64,000 nucleotides of DNA, taken from positions 496,001-560,000 of the forward strand of contig JAALGZ010000026.1 in NCBI GenBank assembly GCA_015227615.1. The letters run 5' to 3'. Origin of the DNA: Labyrinthula sp. Ha. Taxonomy: Eukaryota > Sar > Bigyra > Labyrinthulida > Labyrinthulaceae. The notes beneath the pieces are model-generated. The model did not search any database. It saw only the letters and a program-made list of their open reading frames with translations, and was not told the origin of the DNA. Each line of letters starts with the position of its first letter. The first letter of the stretch is position 1. Both the position numbers and the translations under genes were made by a program. This document shows, piece by piece, positions 11,641 to 21,340 of the stretch.

Positions 11641-13870
11641 TAAGAATACTTAACAAAAAGAAAAAAAGATTCTCCAAGAAAATTTCTGCACACAGTATTA
11701 ACCACATAGAAATGTCATTTTAATTTTATAAAAAAACAACCACTTTTCAACTCAAAAAATCTCCAGTTTTAATGGATAGCAATTTTTCTCAAGTGTGGTA
11801 AAAAGTATAATTAAAGCTCGAGCAGAAGATAAATGAAGAGATGGTAGCAAAGCCTCGAAATATTACTAAAAATACTTAAATTGAATAGTGAAGATATAGA
11901 TTGAAAACATTGGCTCGAACTCAGCGTGTAGTTTGACTGTAAGAAGTTGGGCCAAAATCAATCATGTTGCTGATAGGGTACCCCTAAAGGAAACATGTAG
12001 ACTTCATGACTCGTCATTTCTGACAGAGGCTCACTCAGATTTGCTTCAGAGCAGTTAAAATTAAAGACGGTATTTAAAATTGATACTAAAGAAATGAAAT
12101 TGATTCTAGAATTTGGTATTGAAGTAAGTGTAGCCAAAATCTGCGGAACATTGCATTGCAAGTGTTATACGGTTAAGAAGGTGTTTCATAAACTGACTAG
12201 AGCAAGCTCAATTGAAAAAATGTGAAGTCAAAACCTTACGTGCATTACATTACAGAACTAAATGTGTTCTGAAAGAACATCGTTCTTAATGAAGCAGAAT
12301 ACAATTTGTCTTGTCCCAGATCCAAAGTATGGCCATCATGAAACTGTAGAGCTACCTGGAAGCAATTATACTTAACAGAATCATATAGTCGGAGTTTGAG
12401 TGCAACCAATGATGTTGGGGCTATTAAGCCCATCACCTGTCTTCGATCGATAACAAAGGAAGCCCACGATGCATGGGGTGCGAGTTTAATAGGTACAGCC
12501 GAATACAAGGAACCAGAACAGGTAATTTGACAATCAACCTGGATTAGTCACTCCCATGCAACAGATTAGAGTGCACTTTGCAGAATGAAACTGATTCGAA
12601 AGAAAACTCTTGAAATTAACATCCTAGAGTACGGTATTCAGTCCATTTAGGGAACATGTAACATGATTAAAGACTACAAGAAGGGCAAAGTGTCTTAAAT
12701 TACTTGTTTGTTGTCCGAAGATTTTCCTAGTAAATACATGACTAGGTTTGAAAGACGCAAGATGCAACAAAGGGCTTTGGAGTGCTTTCAGGGAGATGAT
12801 TAACCACATTACCGAAGAGTTTCGAAAAAATCACTCTTCAGTTTGATGCTAGCATCAATCTATACAACCTTGGACTCAATGGTACTATTACATGTTGTTT
12901 CTTTTGTGATGCGCTAAATGAAACAGTTTGTTAAGATTACTCTTAAGAGTTTGTTTATTAACTGTTTTTTTTCAGGAACTAGTTTTTTTGTTTACCTTCA
13001 ACTTTTTTGAAAAACTTGAGAGAAGTTTTTGCCCCTTGAAACTAATTTTTTTAAGTTTAAGCTGTCGCAATATTTTTTAACCGTAACTTAAACAATTAGT
13101 TTTGCCAAGAAGAAATTTGTGTCCCATTTGGTGGAAATTCTTGAAAAATAGTGTAACATGAAGGCTTCATTCTTGATTGAGTGTCGATCAATAATATGCT
13201 AAGATTAAAAAAGGCTAGAGAAGACTTAATTTGTTAAATTAGAGTTCTAATTATGAATTAAATGTTTTTCACTCAAAGTAAAATATGTTTGCTTTCTCAC
13301 ACCGTTCAGAAATAACAATTTAATAAGACCTAGGGCTCATCACACTCAATGTACTCCAGCTATATCTACCGGTCCATCTATCAATATGATGCACATTAGC
13401 AAGCCTTAATGCATATTATTTATTTGTATCATGCGTTTTAAATACACTATTCCTAGACCAATAACTTGATTAGAATCTTGGGACACCGAAAGAAGAAGCT
13501 TCAACACATCAGTTCCCTCAAACAACAAAAAAAATTTACATACTCTGGAAGATCTCGTATACTTTATTGAATTTAAATTATGGCTATATCATTGTTTAAC
13601 CCTGTTTGCTCACCTGAAGGGAATTTTTGGAAGCTGATATTTTTTTTTGGGAATAATTGTAGTAAACAAACATCTAACTTTCAAAACCAGTCTTCATGTA
13701 CGAGTTGAGTAAAAAGATGCTAACATGTGTACCCAATACAATGGAGTATCCATACAAAGACATAATATACCATATATTTGTATTTAGTATCAGTAGATTT
13801 GATGATAACGTGCAGCAAAGTCCAATCAAATCAAGTATTAGGCCACATGGCCTGTTCAACTAATTGTATA
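11641..13870. other. Unassigned stretch, no recognisable gene
   Basis: About 2.2 kb with only short open frames. The minus-strand frames at 12508-12245 and 12161-11958 match nothing I know. The 12161-11958 frame contains a segment (SIPNSRINFISLVSIL) faintly like the region after a copia protease. I treat the stretch as decayed element sequence of unknown kind. Confidence 0.4.
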
Positions 13871-13878
13871 TCAAATAA

Positions 13879-13888
13879 TTGCCCAAAA
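13879..13888 (+). promoter_or_regulatory. TTGCCCAAAA box upstream of the membrane-protein gene
   Basis: TTGCCCAAAA ends 13 nt before the ATG at 13901. The same box in the sense orientation lies about 60 nt before the CCT6 start and about 60 nt before the RNA methyltransferase start. Its repeated position suggests a core promoter or initiator element; this is inference. Confidence 0.5.
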
Positions 13889-13900
13889 TAATAAAATGAA

Positions 13901-15040
13901 ATGAACTTAGATTTGAGTAGAATAAGAACTGATTCCGAAGCTCTTGAAGAACGCGAAGATGCAACAAACATAAACACAGAAAACGTTTTAGGCCATTCAG
14001 AATCCTCAATATTTTCGAATTTGAAAAAATGGAAAGAGAAACTTCAAGAGAATAACGTTACTGAAGAGCTTGTAGAAGAATTTCTTACACTTGCTAAAAA
14101 TACACTCGACACATATCCAGAATATTGGAAAGATGATTTCATAGAAGTTACTGGTGAAATATTAAATAAACTAAGGCAAAAAAATGGCATATCAGAATCT
14201 TTTGCTGATGATTATTCTTCTTCAAGATCAACTTCTTTAACATTTACACATTCAAAACGCAAGAAAAACTATTTTTATTTCTATTTTTCTTGCTTTTTTA
14301 TAAATATATATTCATTATTAAAACAAATTATAACAAGAATATTTTTCTGCAGACGAAAAAGAAAGAGAAAAAAACAACAAATGATAACTCTTGAAAGAAA
14401 AGAGCAAATTAGCTATCGTTCTCTTTTCTTTAATATTTTAGGTTGGTTAATCTTATTTTTTACTTTTTATTTTCCTTGGTTTAGTTTTATTTATGTTTAT
14501 ACAACCGAGAGATTCGATAGTTTTGGTTCAATATTCGAGACGTTCGAGATAGAACAATCAATATCAATACAAAATCCTGAGACTGAAGATCAGCAACAAA
14601 ATAATACAAATGAAACGTTGCATGAATTTTTAAGTACTTATTGTTCTGATTTGTTCAAGTATACAGTATTATTTTCTTTTTTCATTGCCTTTGTTAACTT
14701 ATTTTTATTGTTCTTAATCATCAGAAAAAAATGTAAAGGAGAAGAAAAAGAAAAGAAAAAAGAAGATGTAGGATATATTTCCTGTAAAGAATTATTTTCA
14801 AAATATTTTGGTATAAAAAGAATTCCTTGGGTTTCTTCAATTGGACTATTATGCTTTAACTTTTGGGGTTTAGTCTTAGTTTGGAATGCAGATCGAGATA
14901 GATCTGATTGTCAAGATGAAACAAAACTTCTAATTGGAATTGTTGCTATTTTTTTTGCGCTTCCTTTACTTTGTATTATTTTAAGAGGAATTTTTATTCC
15001 GTCAGAAAAATATAGACAACAGAATTTAGATTATTCATAA
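13901..15040 (+). CDS. Multi-pass membrane protein, unknown family
   Basis: A 379-residue intact ORF that I cannot assign to a family. Residues 1-120 are soluble, acidic and probably helical, with Ser-rich sequence at 106-118. Five hydrophobic segments follow at about 124-148, 174-200, 253-274, 309-328 and 342-364. Strongly basic clusters (RRKRKRKKQQ at 151-160 and a Lys/Glu-rich loop at 275-290) suggest cytoplasmic loops. The 201-250 loop is acidic with possible N-glycosylation sites (NNT, NET), so it may be lumenal. Codon use is AT-rich like the neighbouring host genes. A TTGCCCAAAA box lies 13 nt before the ATG. The TAA stop is 26 nt from the stop of the convergent methyltransferase gene, a spacing that suggests overlapping 3' UTRs. 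Possible roles (channel, transporter, organelle membrane protein) are guesses. Confidence 0.75.
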   Translation: MNLDLSRIRTDSEALEEREDATNINTENVLGHSESSIFSNLKKWKEKLQENNVTEELVEEFLTLAKNTLDTYPEYWKDDFIEVTGEILNKLRQKNGISESFADDYSSSRSTSLTFTHSKRKKNYFYFYFSCFFINIYSLLKQIITRIFFCRRKRKRKKQQMITLERKEQISYRSLFFNILGWLILFFTFYFPWFSFIYVYTTERFDSFGSIFETFEIEQSISIQNPETEDQQQNNTNETLHEFLSTYCSDLFKYTVLFSFFIAFVNLFLLFLIIRKKCKGEEKEKKKEDVGYISCKELFSKYFGIKRIPWVSSIGLLCFNFWGLVLVWNADRDRSDCQDETKLLIGIVAIFFALPLLCIILRGIFIPSEKYRQQNLDYS

Positions 15041-15066
15041 GTATTTTTTCGTCTTAAACTTTAAAA

Positions 15067-16328
15067 CTAGATTTTTTTTCTTATTATAGTTTGAAAAAGT
15101 TGTAATCGAACATTTCCTGAAAGAATATTATTTGGAAATTTTTGGGTGAATTTTTGCTTTGTAAAAGATAATTTATGTTTAAATTTATAATTCGAAGGAA
15201 AAATTAAACCCAAATTTGTATCGAACTTAACATGAGCTAACTCTTTACCAAATTTTGAAAGAGTTTGATCCACATTTGAGCTTCTTAATCCCCAAACTGG
15301 ATTTGTTAAAAGCAAATTTTGATATTTAGAAGAGAAAACCTCTTTTTCTTTAATAAACTTATTTAGATTTGAAACATTTCCAACTGAGAATGAAGTTATT
15401 TTATCAACTTGTAGTTCTTTTGCTAGTTGATTACAGCTTTGAATAAGATTTTCATCAACATCTGATCCAATAAATAAACTATTAATCGCATCTATATTTC
15501 TTTCTTCTTCTTTTATTTCTTCAACAACTGAATTAAATTTGGATTCTACAAAATTTGTCCAATGAAAGAAATTAAACTGAGAATTTCCATTTTCTAGTTT
15601 CAAAATTCCAGGATATTTTTTAACAAAACTTAAAACAGATTCAAAAACGAAAGTTCCAGATCCGCAAAAAGGGTCATACAATCTTAGAGAACTCTCTCCT
15701 TCGTGTATGATTTGAAAAGCAGCTGCCGCAATTGTTGGTTTTAACGGCATTTTCGAGGGTTTATAGCCTCTATATCCTCGATTATAAAGAGGAAATTGAG
15801 TCGCATCTAAAGAGAAACTAAAATTGTTATTTTTTGCTGTAATTTCAACTGTTTGAATAAAATCGAGTGAAGGTAAAATTTGTCTTTCAAGTGTTTTTCT
15901 TGCCATTCGTTCAACAAGATCAGTGTGATGAAACTTAGAGCTTTCCAAACTAATTTTAAAACGTAAATTTGCGTTTGGAAGAAGTACTTGTAAGTTCAGG
16001 TTCTTCAGTTTGGACATGAATTCTCTTTGTTCAGTTGCAATGAAACTTCCACAACGAACCAAAACTTTTGATGCAACCCGAGATTTTAAAATTACTTTGT
16101 AAAATCCTTCAACATGAGCTTGAAACTCGACTCTAAATTTCAAAATGCAGAAAATCTACCCTCCTGGCACAATTGTTGCTCCTAAGACAATGTTCTTTTC
16201 TGCTCCATCAGTTACAACTCGTCCAATTTCCTTCAGCTCATTAAGCAAACAATTTTCAAGCCCTAACCTTCAATAAAAAAATATATTCAACCTGGAAAAC
16301 AAAGTACTACGAGCTTTAATGGCTTCAT
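15067..16328 (-). CDS. THUMP/UPF0020 RNA guanine-N2-methyltransferase, RlmL-like
   Basis: Predicted SAM-dependent RNA methyltransferase of the RlmL/UPF0020 type; such enzymes make N2-methylguanosine in rRNA or tRNA. Three exons are inferred on the minus strand: 16328-16292, 16262-16160 and 16132-15067, with introns of 29 and 27 nt, both GT...TAG. Splicing gives 401 residues starting MKPLKLVVLCFPGLEN, and places VPGGVEFQAH across the second junction as expected for a THUMP-like N-terminus. Later motifs: LDATQFPLYNRGYRGYK (about 156-171), the SAM-binding DPFCGSGT (200-207), GSDVDENLI (about 269-277) and NPVWGLR (324-330), a variant of the catalytic NPPYG. The unspliced frame has no ATG, which supports the exon model. 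The gene is divergent from RPL17 (148 bp between start codons) and shares one GGGCAA-type box with it. The exact RNA target cannot be read from sequence. Confidence 0.85.
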
Positions 16329-16387
16329 TCAGATGTGTTGAATCAACCACAAAAAAATTTGCAATTTTGATCGTTCTGATTCTAAAA

Positions 16388-16397
16388 TTTTGGGCAA
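16388..16397. promoter_or_regulatory. TTTTGGGCAA box in the divergent methyltransferase/RPL17 promoter
   Basis: The box reads TTGCCCAAAA in the direction of the methyltransferase gene, 60 nt before its ATG, and as the complement 80 nt before the RPL17 ATG. The whole intergenic space is 148 bp, so both promoters must lie here. Confidence 0.5.
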
Positions 16398-16476
16398 TTA
16401 TGAATATCTATGCCAGAATCAGTCATTTCAAATAACCAACAAAAAGACAAAAAGATAAACCAAGGAAAAAAGAGGA

Positions 16477-17091
16477 ATGGGAAGATACGCGTAAGCTTTA
16501 ATTTACCTTTTATTTCTTAGACACGAACCTGAAAACCCAGGCAAAACCGCCAAGGCTAGAGTAACTAACCTTAGAACCCATTTCAAGAAGATGTATGAAG
16601 TTGGAAACTCCATTCGCCACTTGAAGCTAACTAAAGCCAAAAAATACTTGAACAATGTGTTGAATTTTGACGAAGCAATTCCAGTGAAAAGATTTACAGG
16701 TGGAAATAGTCATCACTCTCAAGGGAAAAATTGTAAAGCTCCATCTGGAGTTATATGGCCAGTAAAGAGCGTGAAATTTATGCTTACTTTGTTACAGAAT
16801 CTAGAAGCAAATGCTGAAAGCAAAGGCTTAGATGTGGACAAATTAGTTTTATCTCACGTTGTAGTGCAGAGAGCAAGAAAATTAAGAAGAAGAACACACA
16901 GAGCTCACGGAAGAATTAATGCGTACTTATGCTCTCCATGTCATGTGGAATTAGTAGCTACTGAAAGAGATGATGTGGTAGTAAAAGAGAAATTAGAAGG
17001 AGAAAAACCGCAATATTTTGTGAACAGAAGAAAAGCTGCTATTATGAGGCAAAAAGGAACTGTGCCTGTTGGAGGCGGAGTTGAAGAGTAA
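16477..17091 (+). CDS. RPL17: 60S ribosomal protein L17 (uL22)
   Basis: Large-subunit ribosomal protein uL22, which lines the peptide exit tunnel. Exon 1 is 16477-16490 and exon 2 is 16521-17091, with a 30-nt intron (GTAAGCTTTA ... TTTCTTAG). The spliced protein is 194 residues: MGRYAHEPENPGKTAKARVT matches the conserved eukaryotic start, followed by HSQGKNCKAPSGVIWPVKS, LDVDKLVLSHVVVQRARK and the signature RRRTHRAHGRINAYLCSPCH. Length is near the family norm; the C-terminal tail is short and not Lys-rich. An intron after the fifth codon is a common position in ribosomal protein genes. An unspliced frame would start only at MYEVGN and lose the conserved N-terminus, which supports splicing. 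Confidence 0.95.
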
Positions 17092-18650
17092 ACTTAAAGG
17101 ATAAAATTACTTCTTCAACAATTGCTGTGGTATTTCTTTATGCGACCTCTTTGGTTTGGCTTCTTATTTAAGAGTATTTCTCAAATTTTTAGTTTAATGT
17201 TTGTGTGAACGAGAATTTGACATCTTTAACCTTTCTATCTCTAGAAGCGCCTTTAGTACTCCCGGGATTAGAATATGTTTCCTCTGACTTGAGAATGTTC
17301 GGCAATCAAATTTGTGCGTTAAATAGAGATTAAATAATCTTATAGATATTTTTTGACAATATCGTACCGTAAGCTTTAATTATCTGCTTCTGAAGGTCTC
17401 CCAAGTAGAATTATTTGTTCTTTTAGCTAGGATTCTTTACTGGCAATCGGATTTATATTACACTGGAGTAATAATAGGGTGCAATATAGTAATGGTGTTA
17501 CCAAACAAGGATGCTTCAAAGGATATACTTTGTTCTTGAAATGTAAATTTAAGCGAGATTTAGTAAAATAGCGTCGATATAATAGTTCTTAAGTGATTAG
17601 ATGTTCCAAAGTTGGTTGTTTTTGTGTTCTTCACAAATGAATATATTTTTAGAATAATTTCATTTTATTCTGTTGGTTCTAGAATATATTTTTTTAGGTA
17701 TATATGTATATTTTTGGCAATCATCCATTGTGATTTCAATAGATATATATTCTATATAGGTACAATATAATATAATAACAATGCTCAAAAAATACAAATA
17801 TGAAGTTGCAGAAGCCTAACTTAGACAAGAAGTATGTCGTCGTTATACATCTAGCCTTAAGATGGTTTTCAGTATTTCAAAATCAAAATTTGGGCAAATC
17901 TATTGGGTAATTGTGTCAAAATCGTGTTCACCGTGAGATAATTGAGTGATAATTAGCATGATCTGAACCGGTTATTAAAAGTTGCTATGTAGTAAAAGCT
18001 AGTTAAGTAGTTTGCGGTTGATCTAAATCTTCAGTGAATTGAAAGAACATTCTGAACAATAGATCACGTTAACATTACACAATAAAAACCTAATAGATTT
18101 ATAATATTTCTAGGTTGATCTTCAAAATTGAAGTCTTGCTGCGAACTGAAATGGCTTTGAGTAACAATATCGTGTAAATATATTCAGATTATTTAGCTAG
18201 GTAGGTAGCACTCAAATCTTAATGATCAAACGTGAATATAAAAATACTGGTTTAAATTAATTATTTTCCTAACCCCCCCACTATAACTGCTCTTATCAAA
18301 AAACTTGCAAATCTATAAAGATTTTCCTATTGATAGCCCTCAATGGAGTAAAACAACAATTATTTTAATAAATTTATCTATAATTCCGTCTTTGAAGTTT
18401 AAGTCACAATCAATCTGTCTCAAAAAACTCTCATATCACATAAATACATATTTTAGAGGTATTCTAGTATCCAAAATAATAATATATTAATTAGAAAAGA
18501 ACACAAAATCGAAATGGTAATAAATACCGGAGATACCAACAATAAAGACAGTTAAGTATACCTAAGTTTGGGTCGTCAAATACTATGTTATGTGACTATA
18601 ATTCTATCATTTTCGCATATTTTGGCAATAATAAACTTATCATATATATC
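17092..18650. other. Intergenic, nothing recognised
   Basis: About 1.5 kb of AT-rich sequence with no convincing ORF. A TTTGGGCAA box occurs near 17889 without an adjacent gene. A run of seven C lies at 18273-18280. Confidence 0.4.
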
Positions 18651-20827
18651 CAGTGATGCTCAAAATTTTTATGGTGGATTTTTACGGGTCCACTATTTTC
18701 GTGAAAATCTGTGGGAACGCAAAATTTTTAGAAAAAGATGATGGGGACGCGAGGGGGGGTGGAAACTTGCGGGCGTCCCCGCGACAACTCGCAAAAATAA
18801 TTTTCCACAATATCGTTGCCTTTATATATATTTATATGAAGAAAAGATAAAACTTATTCATAACCCTTAAAGTTTAAGCTTCGTCATCGCTATGCACCTC
18901 CTTGTCACAAGAACAAACTCCCTCAAGTATCAAATCTTCCCTTTCTTCTTCTTCATTCTCTTCCTCCATCTGTTCCACCATCTCTTCTTCTTCCTTATCA
19001 TCGAAACCTGGAAAGTTCTTTTTCATAGCAAAATGAACGTTGCGATCCATCAACTCAACTTGATTCATCTTCAAAAAAGCAAGTCTGTTTAAAGTTGCAG
19101 GCATCATCCTATTTTTCTTGTCATTGAAAATTAGCTTGCATTGGCTAAACAATCTTTCTACACTGCACGAAGTCGCCGGAATGAAGCTCAGATCTGCGAA
19201 GGTACTCTTCTTTTTGCTTTTTCTTTTCTGAGAAGCGAGCTCTGCAACCACAGAATCACCAGGTGGAGTCTTCGCTTCTTCTTCAGAAGCATCTGTTTCT
19301 AACCTGGACAAAGCTGTTCTTTCCACTGCATCAAGCTTATCTTCTTCCTCCCAATAAACTTTAAACACTCCAGTTTCAAAAGCACCAAACTCAGCCAAAA
19401 TATTTGCATCATCTTCTAAATACTTCAACAAACAATCATTATTATTGACATCTCTTAAGAGATTTGCAACAACTTTCTTCCCATCTGCAAGGTTAAATTT
19501 TGAAGTTTGAAGAGCAACTGTGTAGCTGTCGCAGGTAGCAAGAAAGTCGAGATGTTTTTCCAGAATTCTTGTATCACGCTGTCCCAGAATAAGATCTTTA
19601 ACTTCTTTATCTTTAATCTGCGCAATGAACATCCAAATGTCAAGGTACCTTTTCATCATAAGAAATTTTCCACTCCAACGTGTTACATTTGGAAGAATAA
19701 CCGCCTTGGGGGTATTTTTTCTAAGAGCTGCTGTTAATTTTTTAGAATTATTGATCTTGCGAAAAAGCAACTGCACCTTGTCTAAAGTCTGGTCAAAATC
19801 AGCATGAGACTTGATGTAGGTTCTTACACTTAAAGCTAGACGATGGTTAATACAACCTACGAATTGTGTGTTAAGGTCTCTGCAAACTTTTTTATTCATC
19901 TTTGAAATACTAGCAGTAATTGCAACAAGTCGATCATCATTGAGACAAATTTTTGCATCAAGTTCTTCATGAACGGTACAATGTCATTTGATGTCTGCGT
20001 CTCTTTTTCTAAAGCAAGTACTCCAAGAAGGCGAAAAGTCCTCTTTTTATTCTTTTGAAAGCATAAAAAAACACCATTAGAACTATACCCTTGATGGGCC
20101 CAACCATCGATGATCAAGCAAAATAATTCAGATTTGATTTCCTCTTTGATTTTTTCAACAAAAAGATATTCTGCTCATTTCATGTAAGTCCTCATGGTAT
20201 TTTCACTAACGAGATCATCTGCATTCTTTATGTTCTTGAACTCTTCGCTACTTAACAAGCTAAGTGGCAGATTCGTCTCTAGTAAGAAGTTGAGTACAGA
20301 TCCTGTGTGAACTTTGTATTTTTTAGAGCTTCCAGATCGTAAAATTTTTCTGTTTTTTCTTTTACGTTTTCTATTATACTTGTTTTTTAGTTTCTCAATT
20401 TCTTTTTTATCCAAATGAGTGCCTAAATGATCCATCAGACCACTGTAACCTTTTTTACTCCACCAAGTCAAAGATCTTGTGTAATGTTTGCAAGTAAGCT
20501 TAAACACGTACGGTTTTTCTGTAAATTTGGCATTAGAAACGTCGTAATTTTGTTGAACTATCAAAAACAGTGCTGAATCTCGTCTTTCAGAGTCTTCGAG
20601 GATAAGATCGGAGGCAGACTTAGTCAAATCGACACTCATATTTATCTAAAATTTTGTTTTAAATTAAGTATTTTCTACTTGTTATGAATGGCTAAGATTT
20701 CCGGGTGAAGATTCTTGGAAAATTGCAGGTTCCCACAAACTCCACAAAAATGGTAATGTCCACAAATGAAATATTGTGGGTAATCTATGGAAAGGTTATT
20801 ACAATAATGGGTACCGGGACGGCACTG
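18651..20827 (-). mobile_element. hAT-2 DNA transposon, nearly intact; ends tentative
   Basis: Minus-strand hAT element of a different lineage from hAT-1. The proposed ends start CAGTGATGC (left, 18651) and CAGTGCCGTCC (right, read inward from 20827), both with the CAGTG start common in hATs. About 60-90 bp inward both ends carry TGTGGGAAC followed by a similar AT-rich block. The flanking 8-mers do not match, so the exact boundaries remain unproven. A GC-rich patch (18740-18790) lies inside the left end. Confidence 0.55.
18874..20639 (-). pseudogene. hAT-2 transposase, one stop and one frameshift
   Basis: Transposase related to the hAT type common in oomycetes and other protists. N-terminal part 20639-20175: a region resembling a BED finger (FKLTCKHYT, MDHLGTHLDK), then a Lys/Arg-rich segment. 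An in-frame TGA follows after RTYMK. The frame then continues AEYLFVEKIKEE ... LIIDGWAHQGYSSNGVFLCF (the catalytic-core aspartate region) to KRTFRLLGVLALE. Near 19990 the frame shifts by one. From there CLNDDRLVAITASIS ... FVGCINHRLALSV leads into the C-terminal dimerisation region (FIPATSCSVERLFSQCKLIFNDKKNRMMP) and an acidic Glu-rich tail of about 60 residues. Only these two lesions are seen, so the copy is recent. Confidence 0.8.
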
Positions 20828-21340
20828 CAGTTGAGAATTATAGTTCACGAGAGGTTAACGATAGAGAAATGTTTATGAGTTAGAATTCTATATGTGTTTT
20901 GGGAAAACAATTCCAAGGAAACTATGAGGCAATTGAAGTTTCTTAACGGTAGAAACGTGACTTACCGAAAACATTTTTTGAGAAATCTGTAACGAGCTAA
21001 TACCCTGTAGGACTTGTACCGTTATTCCATGGTAGAGTATCTCGTTAAGAAATTCTAGTAACAACTGAAATTTATAGGATGCCCAATATGCCTTTCAAAA
21101 TCCCTTTTATTTCTTGGAACAATATATGATTTAATTAGGCAATCTACTGCTTGGGTCCTCAACAAGAGAGGAAATATTCACAGCAAAAAAAGAATAATAC
21201 GTAATAATGATGATAAGAAACTGCCCTTTTCTCAGCTCATGATTACTCATTGAAAAACTAGAAAAAAATTAGTAAATATCTTTATGCATTATTTAACTTG
21301 TTCTTCTCATATGAAAAACTAAATATAACCCCTTTATGAC
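20828..21340. other. Intergenic, nothing recognised
   Basis: About 500 bp without an ORF. CGAGAGGTTAACGATAGAG near 20850 faintly resembles the hAT-1 terminal repeat but is too short to call. Confidence 0.35.

Noticed and set aside
20821-20835. Target duplication for hAT-2.
   Set aside because: The 8-mers outside the proposed ends (TATATATC and CAGTTGAG) do not match.
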